Shown in pieces: positions 41,699-50,122 of a stretch of 64,000 nucleotides of DNA (within the stretch, counting starts at the first letter, position 1; each line of letters starts with the position of its first letter). The translations under genes and the position numbers were made by a program. The notes under the pieces are model-generated. The model saw nothing but the letters and a program-made list of their open reading frames with translations. It had not been told where the DNA came from and made no database searches. The stretch spans positions 62,001-126,000 of the forward strand of contig NZ_FOEO01000009.1 in assembly GCF_900110765.1 (NCBI RefSeq), given 5' to 3'. The DNA is from Pseudomonas sp. NFACC02. Its GTDB lineage: Bacteria > Pseudomonadota > Gammaproteobacteria > Pseudomonadales > Pseudomonadaceae.

Positions 41699-42660
41699 CA
41701 AGGCCTCCACTCATAAACGAATTCGCCGACGTCTGCACCCACGACCTCACCTTTCACACCGCCTGCGTATCCACCTATTAATCCACCCACCAGGCCGCAA
41801 CCGAGCACCGAAAGCCCTCCCGAAGGCACTGAAAAGACGACCATACATATCGTCGTGGTAACGGCCACACCAAAACCACTACCTGCTGCGCCACCCGCAA
41901 TACCAACACCTAATTTGAAGCCCTCAATATAATGGGCTTTCCTGCATACGTCGCCTCTTCCAGTGGAGCAAGCCTCTTTAACTTCCAGAGCACTGGACAA
42001 AATATTCATCCCTATGCCGACAGCTGTACCTTGTTTAAGCACGTTGACCGCTTTCGCGATTCCTCCGATTTTCCTCGCATACCCTTGTATCTCACCTGTA
42101 TGCAAATAACTCTTTGTCGAAATCCCAAGCATCTTTTTAATCGATCCTTTCTTTTTCAGCTTCGTGCCCCAGCGGGCAATGCCTTCCAGCTGGGTATCGA
42201 GTTTGGCGAAGAGGACCTTTCGCTGATTGAGGAATTCCTGGCGAGCGATGGGAGTACCTCGGGTGAGCGACAATTTGTACAACCGCTCGATATCAGCCAG
42301 TGTGTTCTGAACGCCTTTCAGGTGGGCACTCCAGCTTCCTACTGCTGCACCCAGCCCCAACGACCCATACCCGAGCATCTGCTGCAGAAGATCGTAGTTC
42401 TTGATGACCTGTCTGTCGGCGCGGGCCTGATGCTGGCTCAGTTGTCTGCGGACGTTTTTGGCGTAGTTCATCAGCTCGACTTCTTCGCCGGTCAAGGTGC
42501 GCGTGGTGAGATCGCCCATGATCACTATCTGGCCGGGCATGACCACGACATTCCGAATGTGCTCGTTGAGCACGTCGAACTTTGCGTTGCCCCCGACACG
42601 GTTTTTCAGCGTGGCGTAGGATTGCATTTGCCCGTTGATGAAGACGTACGGTTTGGTCAT
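41698..42660 (-). CDS. Candidate Hcp-associated T6SS pore-forming effector
   Basis: 320 residues, ATG at 42660 (MTKPYVFINGQMQSY), 10 bases after hcp. The N-terminal 70 residues hold a beta-rich region with VVMPGQIVIMGD. The middle is basic and helical. The last 80 residues are very hydrophobic and glycine-patterned: GVGIAGGAAGSGFG and GLVGGLIGGYAGG read as glycine zippers. Such zippers are known in Tse4, a pore-forming T6SS effector of P. aeruginosa; kinship to Tse4 is a guess. No enzymatic motif was seen. A longer frame (to 42885) overlaps hcp and is not supported. Confidence 0.6.
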   Translation of the reverse strand: MTKPYVFINGQMQSYATLKNRVGGNAKFDVLNEHIRNVVVMPGQIVIMGDLTTRTLTGEEVELMNYAKNVRRQLSQHQARADRQVIKNYDLLQQMLGYGSLGLGAAVGSWSAHLKGVQNTLADIERLYKLSLTRGTPIARQEFLNQRKVLFAKLDTQLEGIARWGTKLKKKGSIKKMLGISTKSYLHTGEIQGYARKIGGIAKAVNVLKQGTAVGIGMNILSSALEVKEACSTGRGDVCRKAHYIEGFKLGVGIAGGAAGSGFGVAVTTTICMVVFSVPSGGLSVLGCGLVGGLIGGYAGGVKGEVVGADVGEFVYEWRP

Positions 42661-42670
42661 GTTCGCCGTC

Positions 42671-43159
42671 TCAGCTAAAGCGTTTGTTGGCGATCCGATC
42701 CCAGCCGCCGGAGATGTTGCCTGCGGCTCCGCCATCACTGCGTTTCTGCTGGGTGTAAACGATGTTGATGCGACCAAAGTTGATCTGAACTTCTTCCAGC
42801 GGTTCGCCGCTTTCGCCATTTTGCGAGAAGTCCGAGATGATGACTTCTTCGAGGCGTACTTCGTAATATTTGAGTTTTTCACCACCGGCGCGGTAAAGGC
42901 ACAAAATCAGCTCTTTAATGTGCTCACCCGAGCAGCTGGCTTCAAAGAGCCGAGCGCTGGATTTGTCCAGGCGCTTGGTAAAACTGAAGTCGGTCAAGCT
43001 GGCCCGACCCGAGCCCGCGCCCCCATTTGAACTGGCACTTGCCGACGTACTCTGGTTGACGCCGAAGTTATAGGCAACGATTTCTATCCAGTCTTTGTGC
43101 CGTTGATCCAGCGACTCGCCCGCGATGCCGTCCAGTTTGATAAATCCATCAAATGCCAT
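42671..43159 (-). CDS. hcp: Hcp family type VI secretion tube protein
   Basis: 162 residues from the ATG at 43159 (MAFDGFIKLDGIAGES), with AGGAA upstream. The Hcp fold signals are clear: the N-terminal IKLDGI, FSFTKRLDKSSARLFEA near residue 60 and the late beta-strand QINFGRINIVYTQQ. Hcp forms the T6SS tube and chaperones small effectors in its ring. No other structural T6SS genes are nearby, so this is an orphan hcp with cargo downstream. Confidence 0.93.
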   Translation of the reverse strand: MAFDGFIKLDGIAGESLDQRHKDWIEIVAYNFGVNQSTSASASSNGGAGSGRASLTDFSFTKRLDKSSARLFEASCSGEHIKELILCLYRAGGEKLKYYEVRLEEVIISDFSQNGESGEPLEEVQINFGRINIVYTQQKRSDGGAAGNISGGWDRIANKRFS

Positions 43160-43310
43160 GTCGCTGATTCCTCGCAGAATGAAGTGCTGGCAAGGATAGG
43201 GGCAAGTCATTCGGCCGAAGAAGGAAGGCGATGCAGCAAGTTCGCAGTTTCAGAACGGTCCTACGCGAGGAGCATTGTGTGCCTTACGGAGGGTTCCGAA
43301 ATCCAGCGAG

Positions 43311-43390
43311 GACTGGATCAGCGGGCAGCTCTCGTCGTTGTGGCAGCGCTTTCTGCTGGATCGTAGTGGAAGCGGCGTAGGGCGAAGCGC
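43311..43390 (+). repeat. Direct repeat copy B (fragment of DUF2062 3' end)
   Basis: Positions 43311-43363 match 40733-40786 with two substitutions and one missing G. Positions 43364-43390 match 40862-40888 with one substitution. The 75 bases between these blocks in copy A are deleted. It is non-coding here. The two copies bracket the hcp-effector-immunity genes. Confidence 0.88.
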
Positions 43391-43416
43391 CGCTAGCATA
43401 AATGCAGGGAAAACTA

Positions 43417-43534
43417 CTGTGGGAGCGAGCTTGCTCGCGAAAGCGGATTGGCGGGGTACCGTTAATGTGACAGATGTACCGGCCTCTTGATCGAAACGCC
43501 GCTCAGACCAGGCTCGCTCCCACAGGAGCGAGCC
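43417..43534. repeat. REPIN: two inverted REP sequences
   Basis: A REP with CTGTGGGAGCGAGC and TTGCTCGCGAA (43417-43441) faces an inverted one with GCTCGCTCCCACAG (43512-43525), about 70 bases apart. The second also forms a local perfect hairpin GGCTCGCTCC/GGAGCGAGCC (43511-43534). This is the doublet form of mobile REP elements (REPIN) typical of P. fluorescens genomes. Confidence 0.85.
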
Positions 43535-43554
43535 TGCCCGGCAACACCATTGGT

Positions 43555-44334
43555 TTACTGGCGCATCCCGCGACCACTCACCAGCAACCGCGCGCAACCC
43601 AGATACAGGACGATGGTCGCCACGACCATGAACGTCAGGGCGATGCTGATCTTGATGTCGGACACACCCAGGATGCCGAAACGGAACGCGTTGACCATGT
43701 GCAGCACCGGGTTGGCCAGCGAAACGGTCTGCCAGAACGGCGGTAACAGGTTGATCGAGTAGAACACCCCGCCCAGGTAGGTCAGCGGTGTCAGCACGAA
43801 GGTCGGGATGATCGAGATGTCGTCGAAGTTGCGGGCGAAGACGGCGTTGATGAAACCCAGCAGCGAGAAAATCGTCGCTGTCAGTACGACCACCACAATC
43901 GTCACGCCCAGGTGATGCACCTGCAGGTCGGTGAAGAACATCGACAGGATGGTCACGATGACGCCCACCATCAGGCCCCGCAGCATGCCGCCCAGGGTGA
44001 AACCGATCAGGATGGTGTGCGGCGAAACCGGCGACACCATCAATTCCTCAATCGAACGCTGGAACTTCGCGCCAAAGAAGCTGGAGACGACGTTGCCGTA
44101 GGAGTTGGTGATCACCGACATCATGATCAGGCCCGGCACGATGTACTGCATGTAGGTGAACCCACCCATGTCGCCAATCTGGCGACCGATGAGGTTACCG
44201 AAGATCACGAAGTACAGGACCATGGTGATGGCCGGCGGCAGAAGCGTCTGCGGCCAGATGCGCATGAAGCGGCGGACTTCGCGATAGACGATGGTGTTCA
44301 TCGCGATCAGGTTGGGACGTAGCTCCGAACTCAT
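43555..44334 (-). CDS. yadH: ABC transporter permease (YadH-like, ABC-2 type)
   Basis: Inner-membrane permease of 259 residues with six hydrophobic segments and the ABC-2 motif region LMVSPVSPHTILIGF. Its ATG overlaps the ATPase stop by four bases, so the pair forms one exporter. The substrate of YadG/YadH is unknown. Confidence 0.9.
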   Translation of the reverse strand: MSSELRPNLIAMNTIVYREVRRFMRIWPQTLLPPAITMVLYFVIFGNLIGRQIGDMGGFTYMQYIVPGLIMMSVITNSYGNVVSSFFGAKFQRSIEELMVSPVSPHTILIGFTLGGMLRGLMVGVIVTILSMFFTDLQVHHLGVTIVVVVLTATIFSLLGFINAVFARNFDDISIIPTFVLTPLTYLGGVFYSINLLPPFWQTVSLANPVLHMVNAFRFGILGVSDIKISIALTFMVVATIVLYLGCARLLVSGRGMRQ

Positions 44335-45263
44335 ACGGCCACCTTCGACAGGTTTTTTTCGACCAGACCCACGAACAGCTCCTCGAGGCGGTTGGTTTTA
44401 TTGCGCAGGCTCAGCACCTGCACGTTTTGCAACGCCAGTTGACCGAACAGCGCCGTGATGCCGACGGTTTTATCGACCTGCACTTCGAGCGTGTGACTGT
44501 CCACCAGCCGCGACGGATAACCGGCCAGTTGCGGCGCAGTCTGCATCGGGTCCTTGAGGTCCAGCAGGAAGGTTTCGACGTGCAGCTTGTTCAGCAATGT
44601 TTTCATGCCGGTGTTTTCGATGATGGTGCCGTGGTCGATGATGCCGATGTTGCGGCACAACTGCTCAGCCTCTTCCAGGTAATGCGTGGTGAGAATGATG
44701 GTGATGCCTTTCTCGTTCAGCTCGGTGAGAAAGGTCCACATCGAACGGCGCAGCTCGATGTCGACACCCGCCGTCGGTTCGTCGAGGATCAACAGGCGCG
44801 GTTCGTGAATCAGTGCGCGGGCGATCATCAAGCGGCGCTTCATGCCGCCCGACAACGAACGCGACGGTACGCTGCGTTTGTCCCAAAGCCCTAACTGGGT
44901 CAGGTATTGCTCGGCGCGCTCCTTGGCGATCTTCGGCGGGATACCGTAGTACCCGGCCTGGGTCACTACGATGTCGAAGGTCTTTTCAAACTGGTTGAAA
45001 TTGAATTCCTGCGGAACCACCCCGATCGAGCGCTTGAGTTGCGCGGGGTTACGATCCAGGTCGTTGCCGAAGATGTTCACTGTCCCCGTGGTCTTGTTGA
45101 CCAGGGTAGAGATGATGCCGATGGTGGTGGATTTGCCGGCTCCGTTAGGGCCAAGCAACGCGAAGAAATCACCCTCGGCGACGTCCAGATCGATGCCCTT
45201 CAGGGCCTGGAAACCGTTGCCGTAGGTCTTGGTTAGCTGCCGGATGGACAGAGCTGAACTCAT
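44331..45263 (-). CDS. yadG: ABC transporter ATP-binding protein (YadG-like)
   Basis: ATPase of 310 residues from the ATG at 45263 (MSSALSIRQLTKTYGNG); the frame runs 29 codons further upstream without a start site. Walker A GPNGAGKST is near residue 42, the signature LSGGMKRRL near 140 and Walker B LLILDEPTAGVD near 160. The C-terminal 80 residues are the extra domain common in ABC-2 exporters. Pairs with the yadH-like permease. Confidence 0.92.
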   Translation of the reverse strand: MSSALSIRQLTKTYGNGFQALKGIDLDVAEGDFFALLGPNGAGKSTTIGIISTLVNKTTGTVNIFGNDLDRNPAQLKRSIGVVPQEFNFNQFEKTFDIVVTQAGYYGIPPKIAKERAEQYLTQLGLWDKRSVPSRSLSGGMKRRLMIARALIHEPRLLILDEPTAGVDIELRRSMWTFLTELNEKGITIILTTHYLEEAEQLCRNIGIIDHGTIIENTGMKTLLNKLHVETFLLDLKDPMQTAPQLAGYPSRLVDSHTLEVQVDKTVGITALFGQLALQNVQVLSLRNKTNRLEELFVGLVEKNLSKVAV

Positions 45264-45467
45264 GACTGAAAACACACCCATAAAAAGGAATAAAGAAGGA
45301 AGAACCGAATACAAAAGCGTGACCGCCACACCGCTCTCGGTGCCAGGCAACGTCTAGCCTTGAAACAAGATGTTGCAAACGCGGCGCACAAAGCAATGTT
45401 GCTTGCCGACGCCGCGCAAGTACAGCGAAGTCTATCGATAGTACTTATTACTCTAACGCTTGCGGCT

Positions 45468-46091
45468 TCAGGTCAGTGCGGTCATCACCGCAGCCCGATA
45501 GGCCGGTCGCTGCTGTAAACGCTCGTACCAGGCTTTGAGGTGAGGCAAGTCCGTGCGTTCAATCGGCATTTCGAACCAGGCGTAGATAAAGCTGCCAAGG
45601 GGAATGTCTCCCGCCCCGAATGACTCGCCCGACAGATAGGGCTGTACCGCCAGCGTTCGCTCAACGATGCGCAACAGCCCCTCTATCGTGGCCTTCGCCG
45701 CATTGATCTGGGCCCAGTCCTGCTGCTCGGCTGGCGTGCGCAACACACCCCAGAATACGGTTTTGAAAGGCGCAGCGAACGTCGACGTGGTCCAGTCCAT
45801 CCATTTGTCTTGCTGAGCGCGCGCTTTAGGGCTGGCCGGGCAAAGGGCAGAATCCGGCGCATATTGAGCCACCAGATAACGGACGATGGCATTGGACTCC
45901 CACAGCACGAAGTCGCCGTCTTCAATCATCGGCACCACGCCGTTGGGATTTTTCGCCAGGTACTCAGGCTGATTGTTGAGACCGAACGCACCGCCTGCGT
46001 TGATCGCCTCGTATTCGAGGCCCAACTCTTCTGCGGCCCATAACGCTTTGCGGACGTTGGACGAATTCTTGCGGCCCCAGATCTTCAACAT
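45468..46091 (-). CDS. Glutathione S-transferase family protein
   Basis: 207 residues with an N-terminal thioredoxin-like domain (MLKIWGRKNSSNVRKALWAAEELGLEY) and an all-helical C-terminal domain. The glutathione-binding segment VPMIEDGDFVLWESNAIVRYL is near residues 53-73. Substrate unknown. From memory, this gene sits between the yadGH pair and fadE in P. aeruginosa as well. Confidence 0.92.
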   Translation of the reverse strand: MLKIWGRKNSSNVRKALWAAEELGLEYEAINAGGAFGLNNQPEYLAKNPNGVVPMIEDGDFVLWESNAIVRYLVAQYAPDSALCPASPKARAQQDKWMDWTTSTFAAPFKTVFWGVLRTPAEQQDWAQINAAKATIEGLLRIVERTLAVQPYLSGESFGAGDIPLGSFIYAWFEMPIERTDLPHLKAWYERLQQRPAYRAAVMTALT

Positions 46092-46329
46092 GGTGCGGAT
46101 TCTCCTGTGCGGTGCGCGACGCGCTGGTCATGGATCAACGGGATTAGTGGCATATGCCTGTGGGTCGCCAGTCTACCCCGAGAAGCGGGCGTTCGAGCCA
46201 CAACTTCACGCACATCGGCCAGCCCTCGAACTCCCATGACAGCGCGGGGTCACTATCGATGCGCGGGCCAGAGCGATTGCCCGGCTTTTCGATGGCGTTC
46301 ACCTTCGCCATCTTCATGGAGGGCTGTTT

Positions 46330-48774
46330 ATGCTGTTGTTGTGGATCGTGGTTCTGGTGATCGGCGTGGCCTGGCTGGCCCATCGGCGTGTCGCCCCCTT
46401 CCCTGCCCTGGGCATCGTGGCGGTGTATCTGTTGGCGATGGGCGTGTTCAGTCATGCTCATGGCTGGATGATCATCCCGTGGGTCCTTTGGTTGGCCGTG
46501 GCCGTGCCATTGGCCCTGCCTGACCTGCGTCGCAAATATTTCAGTGCGCCGATGTTCGCCTGGTTTCAAAAAGTTCTGCCGCCCATGTCCGACACCGAGC
46601 GCGACGCCATCGACGCCGGGACTGTGTGGTGGGATGGCGAGTTGTTCAGCGGCCGCCCGAACTGGAACACCCTGCTAAGCTACCCGAAAAGCCAGTTGGC
46701 CGAAGAAGAACAGGCCTTCATCGACGGTCCAACGGAACAGCTTTGCGCCATGGTCAGCGACTGGGAAATCGGTCAGGCCATGGACCTGCCGCCTGAGGCC
46801 TGGGCGCACATCAAGGAACACGGTTTCTTCGCCCTGATCATTCCGAAGGAGTACGGCGGCAAAGGTTTCTCAGCCTATGCGCACTCGCAAGTCGCGATGA
46901 AACTGGCGACCCGCAGCGGCGACCTGGCCTCCACGGTCATGGTGCCCAATTCGCTGGGTCCTGCCGAACTGCTGCTGCATTACGGCACCGACGAACAACG
47001 CAACCATTACCTGCCGCGCCTGGCCCGCGGCGATGACATTCCCTGCTTCGCGCTGACCGGTCCTTTGGCGGGTTCGGACGCGGGCGCGATGCCCGACACC
47101 GGGATCATCTGCAAGGGCGAGTGGAAAGGTCAGGAAGTCATCGGTCTGCGCCTGAACTGGGAAAAGCGTTACATCACGCTGGGACCGGTTGCCACCCTGC
47201 TCGGTCTGGCCTTCAAGGCGTACGACCCTGAGCATTTGCTGGGCGAAGAAGAGGATCTGGGGATCAGCCTCGCGTTGATTCCTACCGACACCCCGGGCGT
47301 GGAAATCGGTCGGCGCCACCTGCCGCTGGGCGCGGCTTTCATGAATGGTCCGAATTCGGGCAAGGACGTGTTCATCCCGCTGGAGTACCTGATCGGTGGG
47401 CAGGACATGCTCGGCAAGGGCTGGATGATGCTGATGAACTGCCTGTCGGTGGGCCGTTCGATTTCCCTTCCGGCGGTGGGCACCGGTGCCGCGAAATACA
47501 CCAGCCTGGTGACCGGTCAATACACGCAGATCCGCGAGCAATTCAACGTGCCACTGGCCGCGTTCGAAGGCATTCAGGAGTCTCTGGCGCGCATCGGCGG
47601 TAACGCTTGGCTGATGGACAGTGCGCGCATGTTGACCGCCAACGCCGTGGACCTCGGGGAAAAACCGTCTGTGCTCTCGGCCATCCTCAAGTATCACCTC
47701 ACCGAACGAGGCCGCGAGTGCATCACGCACGCCATGGACGTCCATGGTGGCAAGGGCATCATCATGGGCCCTAACAACTACCTGGGGCGTTCATGGCAAG
47801 GCGCGCCGATCTTCATCACCGTGGAAGGCGCGAACATTCTGTCGCGCAACCTGATGATTTTCGGTCAGGGCGCGATCCGCTGCCATCCATTCGTGCTCAA
47901 GGAAATGGCCCTCGCCGGACGTGAAGACAAAGAGCGCGCGGTCGTCGAATTCGATGATCTGCTGCTGCAGCACATCGGCTTCGCCGTGCGCAACGCGGCC
48001 AGCACGCTGGTGCTCAACCTGGGCTTCGGTCACTTCGAACAGATGCCCGGCGATCGCCTGAGCCAAGGGTATTTCCGCGCCCTTAATCGTCAGGCCGCCG
48101 CGTTCGCGATGCTCGCCGATTTGAGCATGATGCTCCTGGGTGGCGAACTGAAAAGACGCGAGCGTCTGTCAGCGCGCCTGGGCGATGTACTGAGCCACCT
48201 GTACCTGGCGTCCGCCGCGCTCAAGCGTTATCACGACCTGGATTATCCGGAATCGCTGGTTCCGCTGTTTCGCTGGTCCATGGAAGAAGCCCTGGGCGAA
48301 TCGGAGCGCGCGCTGGACGAACTGCTCAGTAACTTCCCGAACCGGGTGCTTGGTGGTCTGCTGCGCGTGATCGTATTCCCGCTGGGTCGCCGCCACAAAG
48401 GCCCGTCGGACGCACTGGATGCTGAAGTCGCCGGGATCCTGGGCCGTGGCAAAGGGGATCCGGCGCTGGAATCGGTGCTCGCCGGTTGCTACCGCCCGAC
48501 GTCGGCAAGCGACCCGGTGGGCGCGTTGCAACATGCAGCGGACCTGCTGACCGGCGCGAAAACGCTGCACGGCAAGCTGCATCATGGGGTCAAGAGCGGT
48601 CAGGTCAAGGCAGCGGGCGGCGAGCACGTCATCGATGCGGCGTTGAACGCAGGCGTACTGCAACCCGCCGAAGCCGAAAAACTGCGCGCAGCGGAAGCGG
48701 CGCGACGCAAGGTGATCGACGTGGATGATTTTGATAAGGAAGAACTGAAGGCGGCGGAAGGCAAAATCCGCTAA
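46330..48774 (+). CDS. fadE: Acyl-CoA dehydrogenase FadE
   Basis: First enzyme of fatty-acid beta-oxidation, membrane-associated, 814 residues. An N-terminal hydrophobic region (about 1-55, two helices) precedes the dehydrogenase domains: GFFALIIPKEYGGKGFSAYAHSQ near 160, CFALTGPLAGSDAG near 240 and MDVHGGKGIIMGPNNY near 470. The C-terminal DUF1974-type region is also present. Length matches E. coli FadE (814). ATG at 46330 with GGAGGG upstream. Confidence 0.95.
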   Translation: MLLLWIVVLVIGVAWLAHRRVAPFPALGIVAVYLLAMGVFSHAHGWMIIPWVLWLAVAVPLALPDLRRKYFSAPMFAWFQKVLPPMSDTERDAIDAGTVWWDGELFSGRPNWNTLLSYPKSQLAEEEQAFIDGPTEQLCAMVSDWEIGQAMDLPPEAWAHIKEHGFFALIIPKEYGGKGFSAYAHSQVAMKLATRSGDLASTVMVPNSLGPAELLLHYGTDEQRNHYLPRLARGDDIPCFALTGPLAGSDAGAMPDTGIICKGEWKGQEVIGLRLNWEKRYITLGPVATLLGLAFKAYDPEHLLGEEEDLGISLALIPTDTPGVEIGRRHLPLGAAFMNGPNSGKDVFIPLEYLIGGQDMLGKGWMMLMNCLSVGRSISLPAVGTGAAKYTSLVTGQYTQIREQFNVPLAAFEGIQESLARIGGNAWLMDSARMLTANAVDLGEKPSVLSAILKYHLTERGRECITHAMDVHGGKGIIMGPNNYLGRSWQGAPIFITVEGANILSRNLMIFGQGAIRCHPFVLKEMALAGREDKERAVVEFDDLLLQHIGFAVRNAASTLVLNLGFGHFEQMPGDRLSQGYFRALNRQAAAFAMLADLSMMLLGGELKRRERLSARLGDVLSHLYLASAALKRYHDLDYPESLVPLFRWSMEEALGESERALDELLSNFPNRVLGGLLRVIVFPLGRRHKGPSDALDAEVAGILGRGKGDPALESVLAGCYRPTSASDPVGALQHAADLLTGAKTLHGKLHHGVKSGQVKAAGGEHVIDAALNAGVLQPAEAEKLRAAEAARRKVIDVDDFDKEELKAAEGKIR

Positions 48775-48910
48775 ATATTCCGTTTACTTAAGCGGCCAGT
48801 GCCTCTGAGCTGTTTCGGGTTCTGGCCGTTGGCCTTGGGAGCACTGCTTTAAGGCGATCTTCCAGGAATGTGAAAGGAATGCTGAACATCACAGGCTACC
48901 CCGTTCGGAT

Positions 48911-50101
48911 TCATCGGTGCAGCCCCGCTGCCTTGCAGGCCTGCGCAAAGGTCATGCCTTTTTTACCCATGGCGTCTTTCATCACCGCGTTGGCTTTCTG
49001 CAACGCGGCACTGGGCTTGACCCATTGCTCGGGCGGAATTGGCCGGGACCAGGCCTGCACCTGCTCGGGCATCTCGGGCCGGCCTTTGCGGTGGGACCAC
49101 TCGGCGAACAGATAAGGGAGTTTCCAGAAGGTCAGGATGCGGCGCAGGTACCAGAGGCGCAGGGGCCAGCGGTTGGGTTTGGAATAGCCGAAGCGTTCTC
49201 GCTCCGCGCGGGTCAAGCCAACTGCACCGCTGTCCAAGCCACCCATGAAACGGGCACTCCGCCGCTCGATATCGAACGTATGCAGCCCCTCATAGGGTTT
49301 GAGTTCATCTTCGCCCAGCGTCAAACCCAGCAGTTTGATCCACGGACTGGGGGTATCCACCCACTCTCCTTCTTCCATGTAATTGCGGATCGCTGTCCAC
49401 ATGCCCAATGCATGCGCATCACTGGGCTGGGCAAGCAGGAGAAACTGCACCGTGTCCTGCTCTTCGTCCTCCAGGCCCATGCCAAAGGTGTAGTCGCGCA
49501 GGGCGCCGTAGCTGCTGACACCCTGAATGTTGACCACCCAGGCCACCACGTTTTCCCACGGAACGATCAAGACACGTTGAGTTTGATCATTGACGTAACA
49601 GACCTCTCGGCGCTGGCGATTGAAACGCACCGGATAACTTCGGGCGGCAATGCGCACGTTGCGCAGCATGCCGTAGACGTAGCCGCCAAGCGGGAAAACA
49701 CTTAAAAGTGCGTAAGTGGAAAAAACCTGGATCCCCAGCCACAAGTCTTTGAGAGGCGTTGGGAAGTTCTGCGGGTAGACGATCACTCCGTACAGCACGA
49801 TAAGGCCAGGAACAACAAACGCCAGGAGCAACATAAGCAAAACGCCAAATGCCAACCTCTTTGCCACATCAACCGTGCCAACGTTACTGCCTCCCAACTC
49901 CAGGAAGGTGTCATTCATTTGCGAGAAATTGCGGCGACCCATCTGCACCTGCCCGGTGAACACCGGCAACGGCGACAGGAACAGGGTTTCGTTCAGCCCC
50001 CTCTTGCGGATCTCTCCGGCGCGGGGGCGCTGACTGCGAATATCCTCACCCGACTGTTCAGGCGGCGTTTCGTGCTTGCGTTTGAAGAGGTTTTTAAACA
50101 T
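48911..50101 (-). CDS. DUF6708-like membrane protein, tandem copy 2 (candidate immunity)
   Basis: 396 residues, second of two tandem paralogues downstream of the VasX-like effector. Two hydrophobic segments at about 83-108 and 124-146 flank a short loop; the rest is soluble. Residues 1-90 and 138-396 are almost identical to copy 1; residues 91-137 are not. It starts 21 bases after the stop of copy 1. The same 21-base spacer plus CAT recurs after its own stop (48887-48910), marking the repeat unit. The DUF6708 label is from memory. Immunity role inferred from position and membrane topology. Confidence 0.7.
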   Translation of the reverse strand: MFKNLFKRKHETPPEQSGEDIRSQRPRAGEIRKRGLNETLFLSPLPVFTGQVQMGRRNFSQMNDTFLELGGSNVGTVDVAKRLAFGVLLMLLLAFVVPGLIVLYGVIVYPQNFPTPLKDLWLGIQVFSTYALLSVFPLGGYVYGMLRNVRIAARSYPVRFNRQRREVCYVNDQTQRVLIVPWENVVAWVVNIQGVSSYGALRDYTFGMGLEDEEQDTVQFLLLAQPSDAHALGMWTAIRNYMEEGEWVDTPSPWIKLLGLTLGEDELKPYEGLHTFDIERRSARFMGGLDSGAVGLTRAERERFGYSKPNRWPLRLWYLRRILTFWKLPYLFAEWSHRKGRPEMPEQVQAWSRPIPPEQWVKPSAALQKANAVMKDAMGKKGMTFAQACKAAGLHR

Positions 50102-50122
50102 CGCAGGCTGCCCCGTGCAGAT

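Noticed and set aside
42661..42885. Longer N-terminus of the Hcp-linked effector
   Set aside because: It would lie wholly inside hcp in another frame; the ATG at 42660 fits the 10-base gap after hcp.
43190..43215. Sigma-54-like site upstream of hcp
   Set aside because: GG and GC are 11 bases apart, not ten; sigma-54 spacing is strict.
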